A DNA stretch of 64,000 bases from Cytospora piceicola. Lineage: Eukaryota; Ascomycota; Sordariomycetes; Diaporthales; Cytosporaceae. Below the pieces are notes generated by a model, which made no database searches, was not told where the DNA came from, and saw only the letters and a program-made list of their open reading frames with translations. Positions 1 to 12,160 of this stretch are shown one piece after another. The DNA is taken from positions 496,001-560,000 of the forward strand of contig JALQBC010000017.1 of assembly GCA_023375675.1 (NCBI GenBank), read 5' to 3'. The position numbers were made by a program, and so were the translations under genes. Numbering within the stretch: the first letter of the stretch is position 1; each line of letters opens with the position of its first letter.

Positions 1-3000
1 ATAGAAATATAATATAAGATCGTTTATAAAGGTAACCCGACGGCGGTTATAAGTTAAAGTAAAAGTATCGAAGAGGTTATTAAGCTATAAAAGGCTATAA
101 TTATCTAAAAGCTCGGCGATACTAAAGATAAAAATAAGCCTAAGGGATTATTTAAGCTTTACGTTTAAAATAACTATATAATTATCGCTAAAGTATATAC
201 CGACTAAAAGGCTAACGACGAAATGTTCTTAATTACTTTTAAAGATATTTTTACGTTTAGATTAAAAGACTATATATTTCGGAAGAATATTTAAGACGAT
301 AAACTTATACCCGGCCTTTTTAAAAAAGAGTATAATAAACGCTTTAAAGATATTATAAACAGCTTCCGGTATAACTTTTATTTAATCTTATCCGTTAAAA
401 TTATAATAGTAAATACTAATAATTTCTTAAACTTATAAGCCTTCGATTTCTTAACTAGCTAAAATACCTTTTTCCCGGCTTTATTATTTATATTATTTTT
501 AAAGGCTTTTATACTGTTTACTTATCGCTAAAGGGTTTTATACTATTATATAAAGGCTAATATAGTAGTTATAATAAGCTTTTTAAACTAAGTAAAAGGC
601 TAGACTTAGTTTCTTTTCGACTTTATAATCGGCGTATATTAGTAAAAAGTCTTATAAGATTTCGAAACTCTTTAAGCTTAACGCTTTCCTATTTTTTAAT
701 AGCTTACTATAGCTATAAAGAACTTAATAGTAGCTTAACGTTTATTAAGGTTTTTTAAGATATATTAGGCTCGGTATAAGTAATAGGCTAAGTAAATAAA
801 CGAAAACTTTAAAATAGTATTTTAAACTGTTTCGATAAAGAAGAAAATATAAATCGTAACGAAAAAGCTCGTAAAAGCTAAATATCCGCTTCTTACGTTT
901 TAATATAAATCGAACAGATCTTTTAATAACGTATCGGTTTAAAAGGTATCTCGGATTTAATAAGGCTGCTTAGCTATTTTTATAAGTTATAGCCTTAGCG
1001 AATCGGAATTTAAAACCTATATACTTCTCAACGGTATATATATCTATCCTTTCTATATCTTTTATTATAGCTAGCTACACTCCTTTAACTATATAATCGG
1101 TATTTTATATACTATATTAGTTTCGTTTTATTTTTATACGGCTTATAATAAAGTTATAACGCGCTATAACCTTTATAAGCTTAAACTAAGTATTTATTAA
1201 AAGCGATTCTTTTTTTAGATTATTTATAACGTCTTATAATAAGTCGTTTAAGCTGTTTAAAAGGTTAGTAACCGGCGGTTAAGTAAAAACCGCTATTTAC
1301 TAAACTTTATACTCGAAGTCTAGTAGTCGATTATAAACCGTTAAGGCTTTCTAATTATACTATTCGAGTATAGCTTTTTCCGCTATATATTTACTATACG
1401 AAAACCTCTAAACTTAGTAATATTTTCGGAGTATTAAAGTTTTTTATTATCGGTAGTTAAATTTATTAAATATCTAGACTTATTCAATCCGGTCGAGAGC
1501 TTTTAAAATAAGTTTCGTAACGTTACTTAAGATAGTAATATTACTAATAAAGTTATAAGTAAGTCGGATCCTTTATTTTAGCTAGCTTAGTTTATTTACT
1601 TATTATAGATTTTAATAAAAGGTTTATTTTAAAAGCTTAACCTTAAACTTAATAAAGAACGATAAGCTTTAAAGGAACGTTTTAAGATAAAAGCCTTTAA
1701 CTCTTCGTTTTCCGACCTTAATATACTAAACCTTTTATACGTCTAACTTATAAATAGTTAAGACTAGCCGCTTTATTTCCGATACTTATACCTATACTAC
1801 CCTCTTTTTAACCTCGACGCCGGTTAGTATTAATATTATTTTAACCGTTTTTATAGTAAGTAAAGGTATAGGTATAATAATTACTAAAGGTTATTTTCGA
1901 ATTAAAAAGCTTTAAAAGCTTATCGGGATATTAACTTTTATCTCGATATAGAAGGAGTTTTCGATTAAGCTTATAAGTTCTTTTAAAGATACCTTTATTA
2001 CAACTATATTAACTATACCGGGAAGCGAAAGAGATTCGGTATAAAATATAACCTCGATTAATACTATTAAAGTTATATACTTTTAAAAGAGCGATTACTT
2101 TCGATAATAGTTTATAAATACAGCTTTTATTAAGCGAATAAAATAAGTTTACTTAGTTAATATTAATTCTCCCGATTTTATTAATAGTATATAAACGACT
2201 ACGGTAAGTTTAACTAAAAGCTATTAAAGACGTTTTAATACTCGGTCTGTTATATCGAGACTAACTATAAAAGGGATTAACGGAGATATAAAGACTCGGA
2301 AACTTATAAAAAGGCCGTTTTCTACTTTAACTTTTATTTTAAAAGTAAAATAGATATTATCAATAAGGCTGCCGTTTAAATATAAAAGGCCGTTTAAAAG
2401 CCTTTTTTATTATAGGTATTTTAAAATTCTTAAAATAACTATAAAACTATATAGGATTATAGTTTATAGAAAAAAGGCTAAAGCGATAAGTAGAAAGAAA
2501 AAACTTTTATATATTAAGCTTATAAATATAGCTTTTAAAAACTAAATAATTATAATTAATATTTTAATACTATAGAATACGAATTTTATAATCTTACCTT
2601 TATCTTATCGTTATAAAAGTATCGTTATTAGCTTTACGACTTCGAGACGAATATCCTTTACCGGTTAAAGAAATATACTATAAAATACTATCTAATACTT
2701 AAGATCGAGCCGTTAAACTTTATAAAAAAGGTTAAAAACCTTTTTAAAAAGCTTCGAAATATCTTCTCGAGTAATAACAGTATTTTTACAGATCTAAAAG
2801 AATATATATATCTTAAATACCTCGGTAGTTTTTAGTTACTAAAAGACCTTTAAAAATATCGCTTAACAGGCAGCTGTTATATAAACCGAAATACTTTTAA
2901 GCTAATCGATAATAACTTTTCGATTACCTACGTTAAAGTATAAGTATATTTTAAAAAAGAAAGTTAGCTACTTACCGAAGGCGATAGTTAAACTTTATAG

Positions 3001-3090
3001 CTATTACTTTAAAGTAAGGCTTCCGGAAAGGGTAAAGCGGTTATTACTACAGGGAGTATAGTAGCTGCTTAAGGTATTACTATTAAAGGT

Positions 3091-3180
3091 ATCTTTACTA
3101 AAGGTGTTATTACTAAAGGTATCTTTACTAAAGGTGTTATTACTAAAGGTATCTTTACTAAAGGTATTACTGCTAGAGGT
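3091..3180. repeat. 30-bp tandem repeat, three units
   Basis: Three consecutive 30-bp units begin at 3091, 3121 and 3151, each with the core atctttactaaaggt. The first two are identical and the third has drifted. It lies inside the RIP block. Confidence 0.85.
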
Positions 3181-3694
3181 GCTGTTAAAAGTGTCGCTAT
3201 TAGATAACTAGTTTCGAGTATTATAAAGCTAACCTTAAAACGTTAGATTTCTAATAACGATTAGTATACCTTAAAACGATCTTTAAAACGCTAGTCCCCG
3301 GATATAAAATTAGATACCGAAATCGAGATTACTATACGTCGGCGTTTAATACGGCTAGCCGCCTTTTAGCTGTTAAGTAATAGTATATCGCTATTAGTAT
3401 AAAAGATAACGTTAAACGATATTATAGATAAGAGTAGTAACGGCTTCGAAAATAACGATAATTTTAATAATAATAAAAGTAATAATAAAGATTAAGATAT
3501 CGAGTAAGGATATATATCTAGTCGTTCTCTATTATTTATAATACTATATATTATATTATTTCTGCTTTTAAGTATTAAAGTTTAATATTAAAAGGCGTTA
3601 ACTTTAAATAAATTTCGTAGTTAATACTAAAGGATATAAACTTATAGTTAGTAACTATAAGTTCGTACCTTTTAGTACTAATTATAAACTAGTA

Positions 3695-4070
3695 TTTAGC
3701 TTTTTAACTATACTTTAAGTATTTTAGCTGCCTTCGAGTTAGTACCTTTTAATGCTAGTTTCGAGCTTTTTAACTATACTTTAAGTATTTTAACTACCTT
3801 CGAGTTAATATCTTTTAGTATTAGTTTCGAGCCTTTTAACTATACCTTAAGCATTTTAGCTACCCTCGAGTTAATACCTTTTAATACTAGTTTCGAGCCT
3901 TTTAACTATACTTTAAGTATTTTAGCTACCTTCGAGTTAATACCTTTTCGTATTAGTTTCGAGCTTTTTAACTATTCTTTAAGCATTTTAGCTACCTTTA
4001 AGTTAATACCTTTTAGTATTAACTATAAACTAGTTTCGAGCTTTTTAACTATACCTTACGTATTTTAACT
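3695..4070. repeat. ~64-bp tandem repeat, about six units
   Basis: Imperfect units of about 63-66 bp repeat the phrases ttaactatactttaagtatt and cttcgagttaatacctttt. Unit anchors fall near 3703, 3766, 3830, 3895, 3960 and 4040. Copies differ mostly by C/T and G/A, as expected for RIP acting on a pre-existing minisatellite. Confidence 0.8.
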
Positions 4071-4107
4071 AACCTCGAGCGATTAGGTTACTTATTACTA
4101 ATTAGGA

Positions 4108-4460
4108 TGCTTAAAGTAAATTAGTATACTTAAAGCGAGTTAATATACTTAAGGTAGGTTAAGGTGTTTAAGGCGAGTTAGGGTGCTTAAGGCGAGTTAA
4201 GGTGTTTAAAGTAGAGTTAGTATACTTAAGGTAAGTTAGAATGCTTAAGGCGAGTTAGAATACTTAAGGTAGTTAGTATCCTTAAGGCGAGTTAAGATAC
4301 TTAAGACGAGTTAAAGATACTCGAGGCGAGTTAAGATGCTTAAGGCAGGTTAGGATGTTTAAAGCGGGTTAGGATACTTAAAGCGAGTTAGTATATTTAA
4401 AGTAGAGTTAGGATATTTAAGGTAGTTAGTATACTTAAAACGAGTTAAAACGTTTAAAGT
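4108..4460. repeat. ~19-bp tandem repeat, about 18 units
   Basis: A minisatellite with a unit close to cttaaggcgagttaggatg and 18-20 bp spacing. It follows the 64-bp array directly. Variation among units is mainly transitions. Confidence 0.8.
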
Positions 4461-4908
4461 AAGTTTTTAAATACTTAAGTAGTTAGTACTTAAGGTATAA
4501 AAGAGGCTACTAAAAGTATATAATTATATAATATAGCGTAAATAAGCTTTCTTATTTAAAAGGCCTCGGAAGCTATACTATACTTATTTCGAGTTACTAT
4601 ACTTATTTCGAGCTACTATACTTATTTTTAATAAAGTAAAGTATATACTTATATACTTAATATACCGGGTATACTAACGTTTACGCCGGCCTTACTACTT
4701 TTAAGGCCGAAGCTCTTTTTAAAAGCTTAATTACTCTGTATAATATATAATTAAATTACTTTCTGTTATTAGTATATTTTCGTTTTCTGTTATTTTAATA
4801 TAAGTATATACTTAAATACTTTTAAACACGTTTTTAAAGTTAAACTTAAAAAATATCTTTATTACTACTATTACTACTATTACTACTACTATAACTACTA
4901 CTACTACT

Positions 4909-5020
<112 letters not shown>

Positions 5021-5413
5021 GTTTATATTACGCTTTCTATCTATAGCTCGATTAAAGTAATTATAAAACTAACTATTATATATAGATAAGATAGCCTTTA
5101 CCTTCTTTACTAAGTTACTCGTAGCTGCTTAAGCTATAAAGGCTAGTATATACGTTTTTTAGCTCGATTATAACCTTTATACTAACGACTTAGTAAGTAA
5201 GAAAAAGAGCTGCGCCGGCGGTATTAAGAGTATATATATATTAACTTACTTTATTCTAGTTACTACTATTCGAAAGCTATTACTAACTTTTATAATTAAA
5301 GAGCGTAGCTTTTAAGCCTGCTTATAAAAGTAAGATCGGCGGCTTAAGCCTTTTTTTATATAAGTTACGCCTTTTATTGTTTATTATTTATATAAATTAC
5401 TTATCGTGTTCTA

Positions 5414-5560
5414 TACTTACTCGAGTATTATTACTACCTTTTATATTCCTTACTTATTTCGAGTATTATTACTGCCTTTTATAATCCTTACTTACTCGAG
5501 TATTATTACTACCCTTTATATTCTTTACTTATCTCGAGTATTATTGCTTATATTACTAAC
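5414..5560. repeat. 37-38-bp tandem repeat, four units
   Basis: Four units begin near 5414, 5451, 5489 and 5526, each containing tcgagtattatta followed by a variant of ctaccttttatattcctta. Confidence 0.8.
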
Positions 5561-6564
5561 TAGTATATAGCTGCTTATATATACGGCTGTTTAGCCGAGC
5601 CCTTTTTTTCCTTTTTCTTATCCGACGACGACGATAACAATAACGATAATAATAACCTCGGCTTACTTATAGCCGTTACTATTTACCGCTAATCCGCCTG
5701 TTTTTAAAAAGCTAAAGGCGAGGCTAGTAGTAAAGCTAAAAAGGACCCTTTCGAGCCCGAGGTACTCGAAAACAGCTTATATATTAACCTATATATTAGT
5801 TATATAAGGTCGGCTTTAGCTAGTCGAAGTATAAGATAATACTTTAACGTTTTTAAAAGTAGTTTTTCGAGTATAAAAGCGCGTTACGCTTATTATACTC
5901 GAGGCGGCTATACTTATACTACTATTACCGGCTCGGTAAAGCCGGCTTATTACGTTTTTATAAACGCTTTAGCCGGTAAAGCTAAAGCTTAACAGGTTAA
6001 AATGTTTTATAGTTTCGTTTATAAAGTCTTCGAAGATCTTACGTTAAGGTTTACCTTTAATAAGATAAGTACCTCGGTAGGTAAAGGTTATATTTAGCTA
6101 TATATAGCTAAGTATGTTTTTATAAACTTACTTTTAAACTTAGTTTAATAAAACGTTTTTATATAGAGGTTTAGTTTAAGTGTTTAGTTTTACGTTAACG
6201 TATATACTTTATAAGGTTTTTTATTTATTTATTTACAGTTTACGCCGGCGTGTATACTTTTCGAGGTAAAATTATAAATTAAATATTATATCAGTATATA
6301 CGCCCTTTTTAAGTATTTAATATCTCCTGCTCTTTTTCTATATATATAATATTTAATATTAAAGTAGTTAGTATTAAATAGTATTAATTTAAGGTTAGTT
6401 AAAATACTCGAAATTACTTAAGTTTTTAAATAGCTACTTTAGTACTTTAAACGACGATAAAATACGATATAAGCGATATAGGAATCGTAGCTAAAAGGTT
6501 AGTTATAAAGGGCTTAGTAAACGTAAAAGTAAAGTTATTATATAGGCAGTTATATATTCTGTAG

Positions 6565-6790
6565 TAAACCGACCGTAAAAAGTATTATAGCTATACGTTA
6601 CGTGTTCTAAGGTAGACCGACCGTAAAAGGTATCGTAGCTATCGTAGATCTTCTATAGCGGACCGACCGTAAGAGGTATTATAGCCTCTTATATCGCCTT
6701 TTTTACTTAGTATAGCTTAAGCCGACTATAGCAGACCGGCTATAAGAGGTATCGTATATAGATCTTCCGGGGCAGACCGACTGTAAAATA
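6565..6790. repeat. Dispersed direct repeats around a CCGACCGTAA core
   Basis: The motif gaccgaccgtaa(a/g)aggtat recurs near 6568, 6615, 6661, 6733 (diverged) and 6775 (diverged), with uneven spacing of about 42-72 bp. Confidence 0.6.
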
Positions 6791-6898
6791 TATTAGAAAC
6801 ACTACTAATACGGCTACGGTTAGTTAAATAAAGGACTATTAGCTAAGGACTCGAAGGCGTAATAGAAGCCGTAACGGAAGTCGTAGCGGAAGCTAGAC

Positions 6899-7150
6899 GA
6901 TCAGACTTAAAGGCTAGGGGTCGAATTCGAAGGCGATATAGAGACAGAGATAGCTACGATCAGACTCGAGGGTCGAGGGTCGAGGGCGATATAAAAAACA
7001 GAGATAGCTACGATCAGACTCGAAGGTTAAGGGTCGAGGGCGATATAAAAGACAGAGATAGCTACGATTAGATTCGAAGGTCGAGGGTCGAAGGTAATAG
7101 AAATAGCTACGATTAGATTCGAGATAGCTACGATTAAACTCGAAGGCTAG
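6899..7150. repeat. Tandem repeat with shrinking unit (59, 54, 54, 45, 21 bp)
   Basis: Units start at 6899, 6958, 7012, 7066, 7111 and 7132 and end in agatagctacgatyag. The units shorten steadily toward the edge of the block, a pattern of internal deletion within an array. Confidence 0.8.
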
Positions 7151-7196
7151 TCTTAAAGGTCGAAGTAAACTTTACGATATATATGTTAGCTTTAAA

Positions 7197-7300
7197 TACA
7201 CTTTAAAAATATATACTAGACTCGAAGATATACTTTAAAAATATATATTATACTCGAAAATATACTTTAAAAATATATATTAGACTCGAGATACACTCTA
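7197..7300. repeat. 32-bp tandem repeat at the RIP-block edge
   Basis: Three full units and one partial unit with a 32-bp period carry ctttaaaaatatata (starts 7201, 7233, 7265) followed by agactcgaa. The last unit runs into the normal-composition DNA near 7300, so this array marks the boundary. Confidence 0.75.
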
Positions 7301-7320
7301 GAAACAGTGTCTTAGGAGTT

Positions 7321-8211
7321 AAGACCTGCCGAAAATAGAGAAAATTTACTCTCGCTTAACAGGGATATTGCTGGAGACTGAAGCTGGTTACCTCTGAACG
7401 CGGACCTGCGCATGTCTACAACCGTCTACGAGCGTCCACAAGCATGTGACTTTATCCTTTCGCGTGCGTCCTTGATTTCACCACTCTCATATGTTGCCCT
7501 AAGCTCGTATCATCGTTTTTTGGTTGCGCTGGCCGAGGTTATGTACCGGTCACTCTTCAAAAAGGCGCCTCGCCGACACTGCTGGGCTGCACTTCAGCAG
7601 AGGCTGTTGCTCCTGAATTATGAATGGTACAGCGGCAGGAAATTGGCGTTTCTTTGTGTGGTCATCAAATTGGTGTCAGTGATCATCCGAAACGCTAAAG
7701 TCCAAGAGAGTTGGCTTCCAGGTCAGGAAGCTGCCGGCTGGGCTGCATGGGTTGGGCCAATCCGGCCAGCTCATATTGATCAGACAGGCTGAAGCTGGGG
7801 ATGTGATGGATACCTAGCCCCCCTATGGTGGAAGAGGTCGGCGGTGACGAAGTTGGTGTTGTTGTTTTCCGGCATCAGTAGGCCGACTGACATTGTTTGC
7901 AGTTCTAGACCATCTAATGCACAGCAGCAACCTAATCAACATCTCTCGGTTTACCGAATGAGAAGGTGTAAAATTCCCTTGGTATCACTCTGGGCATCTT
8001 CCTCCCTAAAAGAGGAACCAGGATAAATTTTATCGAAACGAAGCCGAGTCACGTTGAGGTACACATCCTCCACAAGTCAATCTTGAAGCACGAATAATAT
8101 AGGTATTGACACAAAGATCAAGGTAATTATATGTACAGAAAGCTGTGCCATCTATCCTCCGCCTCACATAAACTCTGAGGTATCGTCATTTAATCCCTAT
8201 GACCCAATGAC
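7321..8211. other. Intergenic, no supported gene
   Basis: Normal-composition sequence between the RIP block and the 3' end of the GH131 gene. An ATG-started frame at 7412-7792 (126 codons) has no recognisable domain and no splice context that extends it, so it is not called. Confidence 0.5.
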
Positions 8212-9360
8212 TCAAGCAGACGCGGTAACATAGACAGTCTTGGTCCGCTTGACGCAAGAAGAAGCAGCCAGGGTTGTAGCAGGGGCTGCAGATGTGGCCG
8301 CAATAGATGTAGCGGCCACAGATGTCTCAGCAGCTGCCGAGGTGCTCACAGCGGCGACAGATGAAGCCGATGATGAGGCAACAACAGCAGCGGACGACGT
8401 CGCGGCAGCGGCCACGGCGCTGCTGGTGGCAGCGACGGCAGAAGAGGTCTCGGCGATAACGGCAGACGAGCTAGCTACAATAGCAGATGAGCTGGCTACA
8501 ACAGCCGATGAGCTAGCCACGACAGCAGACGACGAGGCATCCGAGCTGGAGCTAGCCGCGGAGGTGGACGAGCCAGAGAAGGCGGTGTTGATGTCGCCGC
8601 TCTCGATGTAGACACCCGAGAAGTAGAAGTCCTCGTCGGCATCGTCGTACCCGTCGCGGGCGAGCTCGAGGACGCCGACATGCCAGTCGGCACCGTTGGA
8701 GCTGGCGCTGGCGGCGACGGCCTCGACGACCTTTTCGAGGGCGTCGCTGCCGGTGGAGTGCCAGAAGGCGACGGTGCCGGCGTCGAAGTCGATCTCGTAG
8801 GCGCAGTTGTGCCAGACGCCGGCCTCCATGGTGGCGTTCCACTGGCTCTCCGAGTTGGCGAACCAGCGGAGCTGGTCGTCCGAGTCGCCCGACTCGCCGC
8901 TGACCCAGCCGTACTTCATCTCGGTGAAGTGGGACTCGAAGAAGGCGATCTGGTGCTCGCGGTTGACCGAGGGGGCGTTGTCGGCCTCGCGCATCAGCGA
9001 GAAGTGGTAGTACAGCGTGCCCGAGCTGATGGCGCTGGCGTCCGAGGCCTGCGGGATCAGCTCGGTCCGGCGCATGGTCTGGCCCTCCCAGTAGGCGGTG
9101 CTGTCGAGGGTGATCTTGGCGCCCTTGGTCGACAGCGTGTCGGCCGGGTTGGCGTAGTCGGCGGCGAAGTCGACGTACTCGGCCGTGTCGCCGTCGCCGT
9201 GGATGTACCACTGGTAGGCACCGACCTGGTTGGACCAGGACCAGTCGGCTAGGTCGGTGGTGGTCATGCTGTTGAAGGAACCATCCCACACTGTCGTCCC
9301 GGCAGAGGCCAGGGTGACGAGGTGAGCGGCCAGAACGGCGAGGGCGGATTGCTTGCTCAT
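8212..9360 (-). CDS. GH131-type secreted beta-glucanase with Ser/Ala-rich tail
   Basis: Single-exon gene, 382 aa from the ATG at 9360; an upstream in-frame start lies before the signal peptide and is rejected. Residues 1-20 form a secretion signal. The mature part opens with TTVWDGSFNSMTTTDLADWS and continues through WSNQVG, ITLDSTAYWEGQTMRRTELI and HQIAFFESHF, the conserved core of glycoside hydrolase family 131, whose members act on beta-1,3/1,6- and beta-1,4-glucans. The domain spans about residues 20-265. The last ~115 residues are low-complexity Ser/Ala/Val (ASSSAVV repeats), probably an O-glycosylated spacer, and end in a short Cys/Lys/Arg segment. No CBM1 is present. It is probably extracellular and acts on plant or fungal wall glucan. 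Family assignment rests on remembered conservation. Confidence 0.85.
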   Translation of the reverse strand: MSKQSALAVLAAHLVTLASAGTTVWDGSFNSMTTTDLADWSWSNQVGAYQWYIHGDGDTAEYVDFAADYANPADTLSTKGAKITLDSTAYWEGQTMRRTELIPQASDASAISSGTLYYHFSLMREADNAPSVNREHQIAFFESHFTEMKYGWVSGESGDSDDQLRWFANSESQWNATMEAGVWHNCAYEIDFDAGTVAFWHSTGSDALEKVVEAVAASASSNGADWHVGVLELARDGYDDADEDFYFSGVYIESGDINTAFSGSSTSAASSSSDASSSAVVASSSAVVASSSAIVASSSAVIAETSSAVAATSSAVAAAATSSAAVVASSSASSVAAVSTSAAAETSVAATSIAATSAAPATTLAASSCVKRTKTVYVTASA

Positions 9361-9606
9361 CTTGAGTGGGTCTGGAATTCCTCGGGGTGGAAGTTGCACA
9401 ACCTGTGGCTTTTCGTGTAATACTGAGTCTCGCAGAGAAGAAAAGGAATGGATGCTTCTGAAGGAGATCCTTGTGAAGCTTGTTGGCTAACCGGAGCCTA
9501 AAGAGCGAATGGGGAAAAGAATGAAGCGAACAGATGGGACGATTGTCGACAATACAGAGAGAAACAGAGCAACAGGGCTGAAAAGCGAGAGCGAGGTTTC
9601 GGTGAT

Positions 9607-9614
9607 GATATATA
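9607..9614 (-). promoter_or_regulatory. Possible TATA box of the GH131 gene
   Basis: A gatatatatga stretch lies about 250 bp upstream of the ATG at 9360. It is the only TATA-like element in the proximal promoter; a CT-rich leader follows it. Confidence 0.4.
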
Positions 9615-10070
9615 TGAGGTCCTACCCCCTTCTTCGGGCCCTGATCTTGGTGCCAAGATGCATCTTCTGAAGATTGCAGGAGCAGCAGTTGAGGTTCCCT
9701 GCTAACAACTCACCTACCCTCAGTATGACTTCATACTGAGAAGAAGGGTGTAATTTAGATAATGCAGTACCATCATGGGATGTTTCCCCGCCGTAAGCGC
9801 TCGAGCATGGTCGGTTTCGAGCAAACAACAAGGGGAAGAGGCCCGGGGTTTGAGGTGCACCGTAGCTGGGAGATGTTGTTTGAGGTTTATGGGAACCCCT
9901 GGAGAAAAGTGGACGGCTGCTCAACCAACCTATTTGCACCAATGGGAATATTTCCTTGAGTCGGTACAGGGGAGGGGGCCGCATCAGGATGCTCCATCCC
10001 TCCTCCTCCAACGGCCGACCATTCAACGTTGACGAGATGAGATGTCTCTTTAACCATATAGTACCTACGT

Positions 10071-10086
10071 ACCTACCTAGGTAGGT
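10071..10086. repeat. 16-bp perfect palindrome (CCTAGG core)
   Basis: acctacctaggtaggt reads the same on both strands. Shorter relatives with a TACCTAGGTA core occur at 10724-10733, 33794-33803 and 45328-45337, all intergenic, so this is a recurrent intergenic palindrome class in this genome. Confidence 0.8.
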
Positions 10087-10481
10087 GGTTTTGAAGCCAA
10101 TATTTTGCAAGGGCCTCATTTGTGAGAACACTCGACGTGTGAATTGGTAATCATCAAATTGATAGTATTAAATACATACAGATAATGATGGGGATAAAAC
10201 GGTGAGGGCAACCTTTGCAGGCTTCAAGTCCGGAGATGAGCAGGGCGGACAGGATCGACTTCGGAAGCGAGTTGTTTCAAAACACCACAAGCACTCGCGG
10301 AAATTGGTGGACTCTTCCATCATCTGGCGCCCAGGTCTAGGCCCTTAGAGTTTCTCAATCCGTCGTCTGCCAAGCTTATCCATCCAGCATCATTGACCAC
10401 CGCGTCTGTGGAATGACCGCTGATCTGGTCGTCCGTCACAGACAGAGCCTCATCAAAGCAGTTACTTGTGTACCCAGGAGC

Positions 10482-10493
10482 AAAAAGGCAAAA
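10482..10493 (-). terminator. Pol III terminator of tRNA-Ser
   Basis: On the minus strand a T4 run (10490-10493) begins four bases after the discriminator, and a T5 run (10482-10486) follows as backup. Confidence 0.75.
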
Positions 10494-10496
10494 GAT

Positions 10497-10601
10497 CGAC
10501 ACCTGAGTGATTCGAACACTCGCTCCCGAAGGAACTGGCTTAACTGTTAAACCCATGAGGAATTTAGCAGGCCAGCGCGTTAACCACTCCGCCAAAGTGC
10601 C
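10497..10601 (-). tRNA. tRNA-Ser(GCU) with a 24-nt intron
   Basis: Read on the minus strand, a 7-bp acceptor stem (GGCACTT with AGGTGTC, two G-U pairs) closes the cloverleaf. The D stem is GCG/CGC, the anticodon stem is CTGGC/GCCAG, the long variable arm is TTCCTTCGGGAGC and the T stem-loop is GAGTG TTCGAAT CACTC. The discriminator is G73, as in serine tRNAs. The anticodon GCT is at 10566-10568; position 37 follows at 10565. A 24-nt intron (10541-10564) starts one base after the anticodon, the standard place for eukaryotic tRNA introns. The long variable arm together with G73 supports serine identity. Confidence 0.93.
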
Positions 10602-11980
10602 TTGGTTGTATGTACGAGTCGTGCAGCAGTTTATAACGCTAGCCAGACCTCGGCAATCAGGCCTTCGAGACAAATAATGTGGAGTGCATAATGGTTCCAG
10701 GGTACTACTAGTAGTCTACCTACTACCTAGGTATGTATGCAAACATTTGAAGACACTGATCCACAAACTTTGATCTGTACGATCGAATCCGGATAGCGAA
10801 ACAGCGAACATGATGCATGCTCATCATACATCTGGCTCTCAATCATGTATTGCCTAGAGCCACGATTCCTGCATCAACAGTGCTTTGGAGCCCCCGGGGC
10901 CCGCTCCCCCCCCCCTTGGCATAGACACCAGTTGACAGAAAGCCTCAAATCGAGTCAGGAGTATTCTGTCAACACTCTACGCATTTTTGGATGCGTTACC
11001 AACCAGTCTCGACAATGCTAAGAAGGGAGTGGCTCTTTCATGTCAACGTGTGTCTGTAAGACATAGGCTTCGATACTGACCAGGATTTGCTACTGCGGTT
11101 GATTTATAAATTGGTGTCAACGTGGCTCTGTCTTCCAGATCCCTCACGCGGAACATATTGTAATGATCGATTCAACACCCGTCGTCGTTTCGAATTTGAC
11201 ATTTGGGGCTGCAAAATGAATGGACGACTACATATAGGTCTCCCATCCGATTCACACCATCCAGATGTCCAATGTCGAAAACAGCTTGTTGTGTCGGTCC
11301 TGCAAGCGACTTCCAAGGTTACGGTCTATCTTATCTGGCACCTTCATTGAATTCTGCTCCATCGCCGCCAGGCTGGCGATACCTAATACCTAAATAAGCG
11401 GTGAAACCGCTTAGTATTCTGCACAAGGTCTGGGAGTGAAGATAATATGAAATTCTTTTCAAATGTTTACCGATGTCCAACGTCCTTGTTCGTTTCTCTT
11501 GTGTACCATATGCACCCCAGGCCACCTCCTCAAGTGGATCCCTAGTACATCGTTCCGCATCGAGATGGACATTGGAACCGGACGGCACACCCTTGAACTT
11601 TAGCTGTTATATGAATCGCACGTTTCTCTTTCTGTGTCCGTTTTCTAATCTTGTTGGCAACACAGGGCTGGCATTCTCCCTGCTAAAATTTCGGGAAGTT
11701 TTCCGGCCGCAGTGACGATCCGAGTTCTGTTATTGGTTTGGTGGTATATTATCTGGGTGGCGGAGTAAGCGTGGTATCGTGAACAAGAATATTTATCTTC
11801 CAAAATAGAGGGAGATGCCGCGATATGAGTTTGGAATACTTTCGGGAATGTGGTGATCTCCTGATTGCTGTCAAAGTAGGTATCATCTACGGAAACACTA
11901 TGGTCGGAAATGCGTTTTCTCACTTTTCACTGGATTACTTGTCTACCCGGTCTAGATATTCGTTTAGCAGCCTTGGGCTA
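10602..11980. other. Intergenic, no supported gene
   Basis: Contains a TACCTAGGTA palindrome (10724-10733) and a C11 run near 10905-10915. Short overlapping frames between 11087 and 11923 on both strands have no shared coding logic and no domain. Confidence 0.5.
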
Positions 11981-12160
11981 CAGTAGTGACACCCCATATA
12001 ACATATCCCTATATAGCATACACCCTTGATATAACATATATGACTAGTGGATGGACTGATAGATAATATATGTAACCCCTTACCCCTATATAGCATATGT
12101 CCTATCTATAGCATACATTTCTCCTGAACGGGCCGTATGTTATATAGGCGGTCACCACTG
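11981..12160. mobile_element. 180-bp MITE with pogo/Fot1-like ends and TA target duplication
   Basis: The left end CAGTAGTGACACCCC and the right end, read in reverse as CAGTGGTGACCGCC, are near-perfect inverted repeats. They match over about 25 bases with four mismatches, continuing through ATATAACATA. TA lies directly outside both ends (11979-11980 and 12161-12162). CAGT at the tips plus TA duplication is the hallmark of Tc1/mariner-pogo (fungal Fot1/Pot2) elements. The interior is AT-rich with subterminal tatagcata(t/c) repeats and no ORF, so this is a non-autonomous derivative. Its right end overlaps the last codons of the F-box gene. Confidence 0.8.

Larger units (their letters stand above)
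9361..10496. other. Intergenic, GH131 promoter side
   Basis: Holds the GH131 promoter and leader and a perfect 16-bp palindrome at 10071-10086. Open frames at 9622-10131 show no domain and are treated as chance. Confidence 0.5.

Noticed and set aside
7412..7792. Plus-strand ATG frame of 126 codons just outside the RIP block
   Set aside because: No domain, no splice partner, ordinary composition and no promoter-like context.
8240..9289. Long frames opposite and out of frame with the GH131 gene
   Set aside because: They are shadows of its GC-rich third positions and repetitive Ser/Ala tail; their translations are Arg/Ala-rich nonsense.
10320..10673. Minus-strand open frame of 117 codons
   Set aside because: It runs straight through the tRNA-Ser gene and its intron; the open frame is accidental.
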